From Alphaproteobacteria bacterium (GTDB lineage Bacteria; Pseudomonadota; Alphaproteobacteria; Bin65), in the NCBI GenBank assembly GCA_021776685.1, contig JAJFFJ010000043.1, positions 62,001 through 126,000 of the forward strand: DNA of 64,000 bases, read 5' to 3'. A model generated the notes under the pieces. That model was not told where the DNA came from. It made no database searches and saw only the letters and a program-made list of their open reading frames with translations. Positions 54,870 to 63,083 of the stretch are shown here, piece after piece (the stretch's first letter is position 1; each line of letters begins with the position of its first letter). Both the position numbers and the translations under genes were made by a program.

Positions 54870-56219
54870 TCAGCCAGCTGGGCGCGCATCGCCGCCACCC
54901 GTTGGTGCCGGATGCGGCTGATCGGGAACGTCGCTGAGATAGATTTCTTCGCGAAGTTGCGGGTGACGTCGGCGTTCCATTCGCCGGATAGCGGCATGCA
55001 TCCAAAGTGTGCTGACGAGCACCAGGAGCGTCAGCAGCATGAAGCAGCTGGTCCAGACATTGGTCAGATCGTTGAGGATGCCGAATGCGATCGGCAGGAA
55101 GAAGCCGCCCAGACCACCAATCATGCCTACCAGACCGCCCACCGCGCCCACATGGTGGGGGTAGTAGACCGGGATGTGCTTGTAGACAGCTGCTTTGCCC
55201 AGCGACATGACGAAGCCGAGTACCACCGTGACGACGACGAACATCGTCAGACTGATGCCAAAGGTGAACTGGACCGGCTTTTTGTCGATGCCCTGAATAA
55301 TATAGGTGGTTTCTGGATAGCTGAGGATGAACAGGCAGCCGAGAGAGACGATGAACGTCAGATACATGACGAAGCGGGCGCCCCACTTGTCAGACATCCA
55401 GCCTCCCAGCGCACGGAAGACCGAACCGGGCAGGGCGTAGGCCGCCGCCAACATACCGGCAACTGCCAGATCCAGCCCGTAAGCGCCTACGTAATAACGG
55501 GGCAGCCAGCTGGCGAGCGCCACGAAAGCGCCGAAGACGAAGAAATAGTAGGTTGCGAAGCGCCAAACCTGCGGGTTCTTGAGAGGTTCCAGCTGCATCA
55601 TCGCGGAGACCGGCTTTGCGCCACTGGCCTTCCGTTCTTTGTGTGCAGGATCGTCTTCCGTGAAGATGTAGAAAACGATTGCCATGACCGCCAGGACTAC
55701 CGCGTAAATCTGCGCTGTTTGTTCCCAGCCGAAAGCGATCACGAGGAAAGGCGCGCCGAAGTTGGTCACTGCCGCACCTACGTTGCCAGCGCCGAAGACT
55801 CCCAAGGCCGTGCCTTGCGCCTTCTCGGAATACCAGCGCGAAACATAGGCGACGCCGACGATGAAGGAGCCGCCGGCGAGACCGACGCCCAGCGCTGCCA
55901 CAAGGAACATCTCGTAAGTGGTGACGATCGACAGCAGGAATGCCGCCACCGCTGTCAGCAGCATCTGAATGGTGTAGATCAGTCGCCCGCCATACTGCTC
56001 GGCCCAGACGCCCAGAAAAATCCGGCTGACCGAACCCGTCAGCACCGGAGTCGCCACCAGGATGCCGAATTCCGTCTCCGAGAGGCCCAGATTCTGCTTA
56101 ATCTTGACGCCGATGATTGAGAAAATCGTCCAGACCGCGAAGCACACTGTGAACGCCAGCGTGCTCATACCGAGCATTGTGTGCTGTTTTCGCGGCGTTA
56201 CGCCTTCTAGGTTATGCAT
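54870..56219 (-). CDS. narK: NarK-type nitrate/proton transporter (first)
   Basis: A 449-residue major facilitator of the NarK1 type, thought to import nitrate with protons to start respiration. GGSFIVGVAYVSRWYSEKAQGTALGVFGAGNVGAAVTNFGAPFL is the first nitrate signature region and GLVGMIGGLGGFFLPIAFG the second. MHNLEGVTPRKQ at 56219 is preceded by GGGGACGAGG. First gene of the nar operon, with an FNR-type box and -10 upstream at 56273-56314. Together with the next gene it makes a two-carrier NarK1/NarK2 pair, like the fused pair of Paracoccus. Confidence 0.94.
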   Translation of the reverse strand: MHNLEGVTPRKQHTMLGMSTLAFTVCFAVWTIFSIIGVKIKQNLGLSETEFGILVATPVLTGSVSRIFLGVWAEQYGGRLIYTIQMLLTAVAAFLLSIVTTYEMFLVAALGVGLAGGSFIVGVAYVSRWYSEKAQGTALGVFGAGNVGAAVTNFGAPFLVIAFGWEQTAQIYAVVLAVMAIVFYIFTEDDPAHKERKASGAKPVSAMMQLEPLKNPQVWRFATYYFFVFGAFVALASWLPRYYVGAYGLDLAVAGMLAAAYALPGSVFRALGGWMSDKWGARFVMYLTFIVSLGCLFILSYPETTYIIQGIDKKPVQFTFGISLTMFVVVTVVLGFVMSLGKAAVYKHIPVYYPHHVGAVGGLVGMIGGLGGFFLPIAFGILNDLTNVWTSCFMLLTLLVLVSTLWMHAAIRRMERRRHPQLREEIYLSDVPDQPHPAPTGGGDARPAG

Positions 56220-56272
56220 GAGCCTCGTCCCCAAATTTACGGCAGGCCACGGGATTGACCCCCGTTTTCACA

Positions 56273-56342
56273 ACTCTAGGGCGATGGCACCGCGGCAGCC
56301 TTGACATCGATCAAGCGCGACCAGACAACCGGTCGATAGGGT
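56273..56342. promoter_or_regulatory. Bidirectional FNR/Dnr-box promoter (nar operon and CMD-nnrS)
   Basis: The box TTGACATCGATCAA spans 56301-56314. Leftward, a TAGAGT -10 hexamer (56273-56278 complement) leads to the narK gene; rightward, TAGGGT (56337-56342) leads to the CMD gene. In both directions the hexamer begins 29.5 bp from the box centre, so the box sits at -41.5 if the start is 7 bases downstream, the class II activator layout. Regulator binding is inferred from the consensus. Confidence 0.85.
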
Positions 56343-56381
56343 GGCGGCGATTGATCGCTGCACATGTGCGAGGAGACAAAA

Positions 56382-56705
56382 ATGACAGAACAGCTACCGT
56401 CAGCGGCGGCCGGAATCGCGGAAGACTACCCGGAAATCTGGGCGGCCTATCAACAGCTGGGCGCGGCCTGTGCGAATGCCGGGGGCATTGACGAAAACAC
56501 TCGCAGACTGGTCAAGCTGGCGCTTGCCATCGGCGCCGGATCCGAAGGCGCCACCCATTCCCACAGCCGCCGCGCCCTTGAGGCGGGACTTTCCCCGGAG
56601 GACCTCAAGCAGGTGGCGTTGATGGCGATCCCCACACTTGGGTTCCCGCGATCGATCGCAGCGCTTACATGGATTGAGGACGTCACAGGCAAGTCCGGCG
56701 CCTGA
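56382..56705 (+). CDS. Carboxymuconolactone decarboxylase/AhpD-fold family protein
   Basis: A 107-residue helical protein: LVKLALAIGAGSEGATHSHSRRALEAGLSPEDLKQVALMAIPTLG matches the CMD core. The AhpD CxxC is absent (THSHSR in its place), so peroxidase activity by the AhpD mechanism is unlikely. GGAGA before the ATG at 56382 decides the start over an in-frame ATG 18 bases upstream. It is the first gene after the shared FNR-type box and precedes nnrS by 31 bases, which suggests a nitrosative or anaerobic role. Confidence 0.9.
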   Translation: MTEQLPSAAAGIAEDYPEIWAAYQQLGAACANAGGIDENTRRLVKLALAIGAGSEGATHSHSRRALEAGLSPEDLKQVALMAIPTLGFPRSIAALTWIEDVTGKSGA

Positions 56706-56736
56706 ACCCAGCCCCTTAAATCAGCAGATACTGCCA

Positions 56737-57906
56737 ATGAAACACCCATTCTGGTCGGAAGGGCTCCGCCCTTTCTTTCTGTTAGGCGCTGCTTTTGCCG
56801 CTCTATCCATCCCTCTGTGGGTGTTCCTTGTGAGCGGTACAATTGAATTGCCAATGCGGGGTGGCCCGCTGGTCTGGCATATTCACGAGGCGATATTCGG
56901 GTTTGTTGTGGCGGCGATTGCCGGGTTCCTTACCACCGCTGTCCCACAATGGACGGGCCGGCCGCCTCTCAGGGGACCAGCATTGATGCTCCTCGTGCTT
57001 CTGTGGCTGACTGGGCGCGCGGCGTGGCTGGTGTCCGAGGTGCTTCCGGTCTGGCTGGTAGCGGCCTTGGATGTGGCGTTTTTACCGGCATTGTGCCTGG
57101 CGCTGGCGGCAGGCATCGTCCAGCAGCGGCAATGGCGCAATCTGCCTGTTCTCGTGATGGTGCTGACGCTTGCCGCGGGGAACCTCCTGATTCATCTTTC
57201 GTTGGCGGCGGTGATGGTGGACGGCCAGACGCTCGGTTTTCACCTATCCCTGTTCGCGGTGATCCTGTTGGTGACCATCATTGGCGGCAGAATTGTACCG
57301 ACATTCACCCGCAACGCGCTGCAGAAGGCGGACCGTTCCGGAATCCTCTTCAACAATCCGACCCTTAACGTCGCCTGCAATGCAGCCGTTGCTATGGCGG
57401 GATTGCTGATCACATTTGCGCCGGGGTATGAAGTCTCTGGTGTGGCTGCCCTTGTTGCGGCGGCGCTGTCATTGGTCCGGTTGGCGGGTTGGCGGGGCTG
57501 GTCTGCCATGGCCATGCCCCTCGTATGGGTTTTGCATCTGGGCTATCTGTGGTTGCCCGTGGGGTTCGCTCTCTATGGCGCTGCAATACTTGGAATAGGC
57601 GTGCCCGCGGGTGCTGCGATCCATGCGCTTTCGGTAGGCGCCGCGGCGACGATGATTTTGGCCGTAACCACACGTGCGAGCCTTGGCCATACTGGCCGGG
57701 CACTGATCGCGCCTTGGCCTGCTGTCGTCGCCTATCTGTTGCTGACCGTCGCGGCAATCGCCCGTGTGGCGGCGGCCATTGAGCCCGATGCATTCACGCC
57801 GCTGCTGCATGCATCCGCTGCGTGCTGGTGCCTGGCATTTCTTATTTTCTTTACGGTCTACCTGCCGATCCTGAGTGGCCGACCCCAGCCGGCGTCTAGT
57901 CTGTAG
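56737..57906 (+). CDS. nnrS: NnrS family haem-copper membrane protein
   Basis: A 389-residue polytopic protein with about twelve hydrophobic segments. FWSEGLRPFFLLGAAFAAL, WHIHEAIFGFVVAAIAGFLTTAVPQWTG and GGRIVPTFTRNALQ carry the conserved histidines and charged residues of NnrS, which in other denitrifiers lowers the toxicity of nitric oxide. In this organism it sits next to a Dnr-type regulator, overlapping that convergent gene by 11 bases. Expression from the FNR-type box at 56301 fits a role during denitrification. Confidence 0.93.
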   Translation: MKHPFWSEGLRPFFLLGAAFAALSIPLWVFLVSGTIELPMRGGPLVWHIHEAIFGFVVAAIAGFLTTAVPQWTGRPPLRGPALMLLVLLWLTGRAAWLVSEVLPVWLVAALDVAFLPALCLALAAGIVQQRQWRNLPVLVMVLTLAAGNLLIHLSLAAVMVDGQTLGFHLSLFAVILLVTIIGGRIVPTFTRNALQKADRSGILFNNPTLNVACNAAVAMAGLLITFAPGYEVSGVAALVAAALSLVRLAGWRGWSAMAMPLVWVLHLGYLWLPVGFALYGAAILGIGVPAGAAIHALSVGAAATMILAVTTRASLGHTGRALIAPWPAVVAYLLLTVAAIARVAAAIEPDAFTPLLHASAACWCLAFLIFFTVYLPILSGRPQPASSL

Positions 57907-58588
57907 CCGTGAACCGCTGCAGTGCCGGGAGGTCCTGAATCCGAGCTTCGACGCCGTCCACATTCACTCCATGTTTCTTGAGCGACGCCAACGCGCGGGA
58001 AAAGGTCTCTGGCTTCATTCCCAGACGGTTGGCGATGAGCTGTTTGTCGTAGGGTAGTTGAACGACCACCATGGGGCTCCCGGCTTCAGGCAGTGGGCTG
58101 AACTTGAGCAAAAAATCAGCGACACGCTGGGCTGCGGACTGACTTTTGATCTTCTCGATTCTGCCAACAAAACCTTTCAGCCGACTAGCCATCGACGCCA
58201 GCATTCCGAGCGCCAGATCCGGGTCCTGGCGGAGACGTTGGCTGAAGGCATCGGTTGGCACTTCCAGGAGGCGGCCATCCTCAATCATCTCAGCCGTTAC
58301 CGGATAGCCATCGGTCATATGCATGGCGCCTTCGGCAAAAGACTCCCCGGGGCCAAATATTTCCATGACCACCTCCGTACCGTCCGGGCGCAGCCGAAAC
58401 AGCTTTACCCAGCCTGACAGCACAACGAAAAAGTGGGTCACCGGCTCGCCCTGCTCGAACACCATCCTGCGCTTGCCGTGCACCCGGACAAGTGCGTCGC
58501 CCAGGAGGTCCGACAAGTGGTCAAGCGGCATCCCGTTGAAGAGCGGTAGCTGCCTGAGGCGATCGATTTCATATCCACTTATCGTCAT
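57896..58588 (-). CDS. Dnr/NnrR-type CRP/FNR family transcriptional regulator
   Basis: A 230-residue regulator with an N-terminal cyclic-nucleotide-like beta-barrel (FFVVLSGWVKLFRLRPDGTEVVMEIFGPGESFAEGAMHM), a dimer helix and a C-terminal winged helix with LIANRLGMKPETFSRALASLKKHGV. The Glu...Ser-Arg residues of the recognition helix (PETFSRAL) are those that read TTGAT-N4-ATCAA boxes. The protein contains no cysteine at all, so it cannot hold the FNR FeS cluster and should be a Dnr/NnrR-type nitric-oxide sensor (haem-based in Dnr). It is the natural candidate to bind the three boxes found in this window. Confidence 0.9.
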   Translation of the reverse strand: MTISGYEIDRLRQLPLFNGMPLDHLSDLLGDALVRVHGKRRMVFEQGEPVTHFFVVLSGWVKLFRLRPDGTEVVMEIFGPGESFAEGAMHMTDGYPVTAEMIEDGRLLEVPTDAFSQRLRQDPDLALGMLASMASRLKGFVGRIEKIKSQSAAQRVADFLLKFSPLPEAGSPMVVVQLPYDKQLIANRLGMKPETFSRALASLKKHGVNVDGVEARIQDLPALQRFTATD

Positions 58589-58685
58589 ACGCTGGCCTGT
58601 GAGCCTGAATCCAGAGGCGCAAAGCTACCATAATCTGTCGAGAATGCAGCGTCAGATATGAATGAGGTGCCCTGTCCGCAGCGGG

Positions 58686-59192
58686 TCAGGATAGGTTGTC
58701 TTTGTACCAGACAAGTAGATGTCGCTGGGCAGCCAGATATCGGCGTATTTCTGCTAACGGATCTGCGGCTTCCGACAACGCATCATCACTTTCCTTGGTC
58801 AATTGCGCAGTGGCCTGTGCGGCTGCCTTGGCCAGTCGACGAAGTCTGCTGTGATCTTCGCGGAGAAGATCCAGCCCAACAGCCGAACGCGACTCGTTTG
58901 CCTCGAGCAGAGTGGCATACCGCCGTTCAGCGCGGCGCATTAGAAGTGGCAGATCTTTTTCCAGGAACCGGAGGAGGCCGCCGCTATCTGCCACCATGTC
59001 CCCGATAGCCGCAGTCTCAACCAAGGCTTCCAGTGAATTACAAGTGAGTTGAAGGCGGAGGAGGTCTTCGCCGCCAAAGGGGCCCGTGTTCGGTTTTCGG
59101 TCACCGCGATCGCCGCGCTGGGATGGCTCTAACTGAGCTGGATCGGGATCCTCGTCTGCCGCCATATCTTTTACCGCTTGGAACACCACCAC
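58686..59192 (-). CDS. Hemerythrin-like helical protein, ligands incomplete
   Basis: A 168-residue helical protein that resembles a degenerate hemerythrin HHE domain: GLLRFLEKDLPLLMRRAERRYATLLEAN, LLREDHSRLRRLAKAAAQATAQL and a final IRRYLAAQRHLLVWYKDNL. Only some of the expected His/Glu diiron ligands remain (REDHSRL, QRHLL), so iron binding is doubtful. A GTG at 59192 follows GGAGG by 8 bases and is preferred over ATG 59165. It is the leftward partner of the FNR-type box at 59249, with a TAGAAT -10 five of six to consensus, so anaerobic expression is strongly suggested. Confidence 0.6.
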   Translation of the reverse strand: MVVFQAVKDMAADEDPDPAQLEPSQRGDRGDRKPNTGPFGGEDLLRLQLTCNSLEALVETAAIGDMVADSGGLLRFLEKDLPLLMRRAERRYATLLEANESRSAVGLDLLREDHSRLRRLAKAAAQATAQLTKESDDALSEAADPLAEIRRYLAAQRHLLVWYKDNLS

Positions 59193-59220
59193 CGTAGAGT
59201 CCTCCAGATTTCAACTGTGG

Positions 59221-59290
59221 ATTCTATCTATATTGGCGGTACAATTCCTTGACTGGTGTCAAGGAAACGGGGGCTTCAAGCGATTAGGGT
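59221..59290. promoter_or_regulatory. Bidirectional FNR/Dnr-box promoter (hemerythrin-like gene and sRNA candidate)
   Basis: The box TTGACTGGTGTCAA (59249-59262) lies within a perfect 7-base-arm palindrome CCTTGAC-TGGT-GTCAAGG (59247-59264). Leftward the -10 is TAGAAT (59221-59226 complement); rightward it is TAGGGT (59285-59290). Both hexamers begin 29.5 bp from the box centre, predicting starts near 59214 (minus) and 59297 (plus). Confidence 0.85.
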
Positions 59291-59296
59291 GGTGAT

Positions 59297-59391
59297 TGTC
59301 GCTGGTCGGCGAGAGCCGCAGCGATGGACATTTGTCCCTCAGCGTAAAACTCCTCCAGGAGCAGACCCCATGGGTCGGCTCCTTTTTTTTT
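59297..59391 (+). ncRNA. Candidate FNR/Dnr-controlled small RNA
   Basis: Predicted 95-nt transcript from the rightward start set by the box at 59249, with no protein gene before its terminator. Segments in order: a strong hairpin at 59299-59324 (TCGCTG/CAGCGA outer stem, CGGC/GCCG inner stem, GAGA tetraloop), a small hairpin 59326-59337 (GGAC-ATTT-GTCC), a mostly unpaired stretch with CTCCTCC at 59350-59356 able to pair with Shine-Dalgarno sequences, and the terminator hairpin with nine T residues. The layout is that of a trans-acting bacterial sRNA. Existence of the transcript is inferred from sequence only. Confidence 0.6.
59358..59391 (+). terminator. Rho-independent terminator, plus strand
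   Basis: Arms GGAGCAGACCC (59358-59368) and GGGTCGGCTCC (59372-59382) pair over 11 positions with one mismatch around a CAT loop, followed by nine T residues (59383-59391). No plus-strand protein gene ends before it, so it terminates a non-coding transcript. Confidence 0.8.
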
Positions 59392-59405
59392 AGGAGGATG
59401 TGGCC

Positions 59406-59807
59406 TCAGGCGTCAGGTAGAACGGCAGTTGCCTCAAGCTCGATTAGCCCAGGCGAATCCAGCAGGTCAGCGACGAAGATCATACTCATGGCCGGAAAAT
59501 GCCGCCCCATATGCTTCTGCCATATGGGGCCAAGATCTCTACGGGCGGCCATGTATTTAGGCTTGTCGCAACAGAACGCCGTCATTCGGCAAATATCCTC
59601 GGGCTTGCCGCCCGCGGTAGCGAGTATCTCCAGCACATTCTGCAGCGCCTGGTCGAATTGCGGGGCGAGTTCCTCACTATGAAAAGTCTGGCTGGCATCC
59701 CAGCCCACCTGTCCCGCGATAAATAAAATCTGTCCGGGTGGTGCAAGAACGCCGTTTGCATACCCGATCGGGTCGGCCCAGCCGGGCGGGTGAATTATCT
59801 GTGGCAT
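59406..59807 (-). CDS. RidA family (YjgF/YER057c/UK114) protein
   Basis: A 133-residue chorismate-mutase-like trimer protein: GYANGVLAPPGQILFIAGQVGWDA, AGGKPEDICRMTAFCCD and AMSMIFVADLLDSPGLIELEATAVLP. Classic RidA hydrolyses reactive enamine/imine intermediates, but the usual RNPQR-type arginine near residue 105 is not evident here, so it may be one of the Rid subfamilies with other chemistry. The start MPQIIHPPGW at 59807 lies 5 bases after the rubrerythrin-like gene in a leftward operon with korAB. Confidence 0.9.
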   Translation of the reverse strand: MPQIIHPPGWADPIGYANGVLAPPGQILFIAGQVGWDASQTFHSEELAPQFDQALQNVLEILATAGGKPEDICRMTAFCCDKPKYMAARRDLGPIWQKHMGRHFPAMSMIFVADLLDSPGLIELEATAVLPDA

Positions 59808-59812
59808 GGCGG

Positions 59813-60334
59813 CTACCCTTGGTCCACTGGTTGGTCCCAATCCTCAGGCGGCGGGCCTTCGGCGGGACATTTTTCCAACTCACGTTCGAGCATTTCAACG
59901 TGCTCTTGCTCTTCTGCTGCGAAAGTTTTCGCCATTTCGCGAATCTCGTCGAACTCGGTGTCACCGGCCAGCCAGGTGAAAAATTCGCAAGCGGCCTTTT
60001 CCGCCCGCAACGACAGTTCAAGTGCCTTACGGGGCGTCATCCTGTAGTCGATCGCCGTGTGTGCGATGGTTTCCGGCGCTTCGTTGCCAACCCAGGACAT
60101 GTCCCACGGATCGAGAGGAGGCTGCGGCGTTGCCGGTCGTAGCCCTTCTACGTGGGCCGCGTGTTTGCCCTCATACTCCGCCAACAGGCGGAAGAGCGCG
60201 GCCACCTCCAGATTGTTATGCACCTCCATCTGGTCCGCGAGGTCCAGATAACGCGCTTCTGCTTCCGCCTCGATTACATAGGCGTGGTAGAGCAAACCGC
60301 CGATGGTGCTGACGGATTTATTCTTGCTAGTCAT
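59813..60334 (-). CDS. Rubrerythrin/ferritin-like diiron protein
   Basis: A 173-residue four-helix-bundle protein with EAEAEARYLDLADQMEVHNNLEVAALFRLLAEYEGKHAAH in the first half and EKAACEFFTWLAGDT ... AAEEQEHVEML in the second, giving the paired ExxH/Glu diiron ligands of rubrerythrin. The C-terminal rubredoxin CxxC domain of true rubrerythrin is lacking. It probably removes peroxide or oxygen. Its ATG overlaps the korB stop (ATGA), so it is made together with the oxygen-sensitive KorAB enzyme and may protect it (inference). Confidence 0.85.
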   Translation of the reverse strand: MTSKNKSVSTIGGLLYHAYVIEAEAEARYLDLADQMEVHNNLEVAALFRLLAEYEGKHAAHVEGLRPATPQPPLDPWDMSWVGNEAPETIAHTAIDYRMTPRKALELSLRAEKAACEFFTWLAGDTEFDEIREMAKTFAAEEQEHVEMLERELEKCPAEGPPPEDWDQPVDQG

Positions 60335-61170
60335 ATGGCGAACTCCTCTTCGAGGTCTGCCAATGATTCCGGCGTTTCTGTTCTGGCCGTGCGGTACGGC
60401 TCCCTGTCGCCGCGATAGAGGACGCCAACATTGAAGCCGTCGTCGGTCATGATCCGCCGCGCGGCCTGGGCCGCGTCGTCAGTGGGTTCCACCGGCGCCG
60501 GGTGCACCACTTCGGACCATCCGCGCTGCTCGGGCCGGAAGGTGACGCAGGGACTCAGAATTTCGACGAAGGAAAAGCCCGGATGCTGGATCGCTTCGGT
60601 TAGCACTTTGGTGGTGCCGTTGGGATCGCCGCTAAAGCAACGGGCGACGAAGTTTGCACCCGAGGCGAGTGCGATGACCAGCGGATGAAATGGCCGAAGG
60701 CCGGTGCCGCCGGGTGACAACGCGCTGTCCCAGTCCGGTTCCGTCGTGGGGGAGGGCTGACCTTTAGTCATCCCATAGACCCGGTTGTCCATGACGATGT
60801 AAGTGAGGTCGATGTTGCGCCGGCAGGCGTGCAGGAAATGATTTCCACCGATGGAGAATCCGTCGCCATCGCCGCCAGCGACCAGCACTGTCAACTCTGG
60901 GCGCGCCACCTTGACGCCGGTTGCCAGCGCCAGGCTGCGGCCATGCACACCGTGAAAGCCGTAACAGTTGGTATAGGCGGGAATACGGGACGAGCAGCCG
61001 ATGCCAGAGACCACAACGGTTTCTTCCGGTGCCAGCGCCAGCTGCGCCATCGCTTTTGTAATCGACAGAAGCACGGTGTAGTCGCCGCAGCCTGGGCACC
61101 AGACAGGGGGGATATCGGATTTGTAGTCAGACGCCTTTGGCCTGGCGACGGCGGCCCTGGTGTCGGTCAT
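60331..61170 (-). CDS. korB: 2-oxoacid:ferredoxin oxidoreductase beta subunit
   Basis: A 279-residue thiamine-diphosphate subunit: PPVWCPGCGDYTVLLSITKAM, GIGCSSRIPAYTNCYGFHGVHGRSLALATGVKVA and the TPP motif GGDGDGFSIGGNHFLHACRRNIDLTYIVMDNRVYGMTKGQPSPTT-type region. Together with KorA it oxidatively decarboxylates 2-oxoglutarate (or another 2-oxoacid) to the CoA ester and reduces ferredoxin, the electron donor for benzoyl-CoA reductase in Thauera-type bacteria. Overlaps korA by 4 bases. Confidence 0.93.
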   Translation of the reverse strand: MTDTRAAVARPKASDYKSDIPPVWCPGCGDYTVLLSITKAMAQLALAPEETVVVSGIGCSSRIPAYTNCYGFHGVHGRSLALATGVKVARPELTVLVAGGDGDGFSIGGNHFLHACRRNIDLTYIVMDNRVYGMTKGQPSPTTEPDWDSALSPGGTGLRPFHPLVIALASGANFVARCFSGDPNGTTKVLTEAIQHPGFSFVEILSPCVTFRPEQRGWSEVVHPAPVEPTDDAAQAARRIMTDDGFNVGVLYRGDREPYRTARTETPESLADLEEEFAI

Positions 61171-62951
61171 GTCTGGATCGCCTCCCTGATCTTGTTCAGC
61201 ACGTCGATGGATTGGATGGGCAGTGGCCCCGGCTGATTGAGCGGCAGCACCCGTCCGGGCAGGTCGTAATGCGCCCGCAGATAGTGGTGGAACTGGGCCC
61301 CTTCGCTCTGTTCGACGACCACTACCGCGTCGACGCCCGACAGCTCCGCCTCAAGGCGTGCAGGCTGGGCCGGCAACAGAAGGCGTAGGTTGACGGTTTT
61401 CACCGCGATGCCTTCCTGCCGGGCCATATCTGCACCCAGACGAACTGCTTCGGCGGTGGAGCCCCAGGTCAACACCGCAACGGCGCCATCGCCGTCGACC
61501 GTCGCCCAGTGATCGCCATAATCGAATTCTTCAATCTTGCGCCGCCGTTTGGCCAGCTGCGCCACATGATCTTCAACCCGACTGGAGGGTGTGCCTCGCG
61601 GCGAATGTTCCAAGCCGTCGGCGGTATATTGGCCGCCCTTGGTCCCTGGAACCGCCATGGGGGAAACACCGCCGTCGGTCACGGCATAGCGGTGATAGCC
61701 CGGCTCTGGCGCATCGGCCGTGATGCGCCGGGTAATGAACGAAACGTTGGCGGGGGGATCGACCACGGACTTCGCCTGGCCCAAAAACTGATCAGACAGC
61801 ACGATCGCGGGCGCCTGCATATCTTCCGCCAGGTGTACAGCCCATTGTGTGGTGAATAGACAATCGCCGATGGAATTGGGTGCCACAACAATGTGAGGGG
61901 CGTCGCCATGCATGCCATATACCGCGATGTTGAGGTCCGATTGTTCCGACTTTGTGGGTATGCCCGTGGAGGGGCCGCCGCGCATGACATCGACAATCAC
62001 CACTGGCACCTCAGCGGAGGTCGCCAGCCCGATCGATTCGATCATCAGCGCCAAGCCGGGGCCAGAAGTCGCCGTAATTGATGGTACACCGCCATAGGAG
62101 GCGCCAATGATCATGTTGATCGAGGCAAGCTCATCTTCCGCCTGGACCAATATGCCGCCGACCCGGTCGAGCGCAGGGGCGAGCCACTCCAGGACTTCGG
62201 TCGCGGGCGTAATGGGGTAGGCGGCGGCAAAGCGTACGCCGCCCCGCACCGCGCCCAGACCAGCCGCCTCGTTGCCGCTGATCAACCAGCGGTCGCGCCG
62301 TTGGCCTGCCGGCGCGAGTCGAAACTGCGCGGCGGCGGCATCGTCGAGCACCGACGGCAACATTTCTGCGCCGGACCGAATGCAGTCCAGGCTACTGGCG
62401 ATCGCCGCATCGCCTTTGCATTTCAATTTCGCACGCACAGCATTCTCGAGGGCGTCGTCGGGAATTCCGAGGAGGGCGCTGAGGCATCCCACGGCGACCA
62501 TATTGATCCGCCCGCCATCGATTTCAGTTGCCATCTCTTTAAGTGGCATGTCTGCGCGTCTGGCGCCGCTGTCGACGGCAAATGCCGGCGCGTCATCAGG
62601 GAGTGCGCTGTCGCCAATAACCAGACTTTCTGGCGTGAGAACGAGTTCTGCCGCAAATCTGTCCGTGTTCATCCAGTCCACTGCTATTAGGACATCGAAC
62701 TGGGCGCTGTGGAGCCCTACCGGCTCAGCGGCCAAGGTCAGCAACGCCGCCGCTTCGCCGCCGCGAATCTGGGGCCCGGTGGATCGGGTCATCAGCCCGT
62801 ACCAGCCAGCGGCCGCCGCTGCACTTAACAGCATTTCTCCAGCCGTAATGACGCCAGCGCCGCCGCTGCCACTGATTGCCAGGGAAATTTTCGAACGGGC
62901 CTGAACGCCCGTCGTCTCGGGCTCAGGGGCCTTTCTGGTCGCGGTTGTCAT
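61167..62951 (-). CDS. korA: 2-oxoacid:ferredoxin oxidoreductase alpha subunit (gamma-alpha fusion)
   Basis: A 594-residue subunit. The N-terminal gamma-type domain starts [24 protein letters not shown] (about residues 25-190) and the alpha domain begins [37 protein letters not shown], followed by [48 protein letters not shown]-like text. This is the KorA layout of two-subunit enzymes. It faces the had gene across a region with an FNR-type box, and its -10 TAATGT is at the expected position. Confidence 0.93.
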   Translation of the reverse strand: MTTATRKAPEPETTGVQARSKISLAISGSGGAGVITAGEMLLSAAAAAGWYGLMTRSTGPQIRGGEAAALLTLAAEPVGLHSAQFDVLIAVDWMNTDRFAAELVLTPESLVIGDSALPDDAPAFAVDSGARRADMPLKEMATEIDGGRINMVAVGCLSALLGIPDDALENAVRAKLKCKGDAAIASSLDCIRSGAEMLPSVLDDAAAAQFRLAPAGQRRDRWLISGNEAAGLGAVRGGVRFAAAYPITPATEVLEWLAPALDRVGGILVQAEDELASINMIIGASYGGVPSITATSGPGLALMIESIGLATSAEVPVVIVDVMRGGPSTGIPTKSEQSDLNIAVYGMHGDAPHIVVAPNSIGDCLFTTQWAVHLAEDMQAPAIVLSDQFLGQAKSVVDPPANVSFITRRITADAPEPGYHRYAVTDGGVSPMAVPGTKGGQYTADGLEHSPRGTPSSRVEDHVAQLAKRRRKIEEFDYGDHWATVDGDGAVAVLTWGSTAEAVRLGADMARQEGIAVKTVNLRLLLPAQPARLEAELSGVDAVVVVEQSEGAQFHHYLRAHYDLPGRVLPLNQPGPLPIQSIDVLNKIREAIQT

Positions 62952-62990
62952 CTGCGGGCGCCCTCCATATGGCGTCTGTCTGTGGCGTGG

Positions 62991-63060
62991 ACATTAGGCC
63001 GGTTGGCGGGCAACGCGCTTGATGACGGTCAAGGAGCCTGCCCATGGCGTCACCTACTCT
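62991..63060. promoter_or_regulatory. Bidirectional FNR/Dnr-box promoter (korAB operon and had)
   Basis: The box TTGATGACGGTCAA spans 63019-63032. Leftward, TAATGT (62991-62996 complement) serves korA; rightward, TACTCT (63055-63060) serves had. Both lie 29.5 bp from the box centre. Predicted starts are near 62984 and 63067. Confidence 0.82.
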
Positions 63061-63083
63061 CCCGGCTGACAGGAGAGAAAACC

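Noticed and set aside
54912-56120. Long plus-strand reading frame opposite narK
   Set aside because: Antisense shadow of a GC-rich membrane protein gene; the minus-strand product has full NarK signatures.
56382-56705. AhpD-type peroxidase
   Set aside because: The catalytic CxxC is replaced by THSHSR; only the fold is retained.
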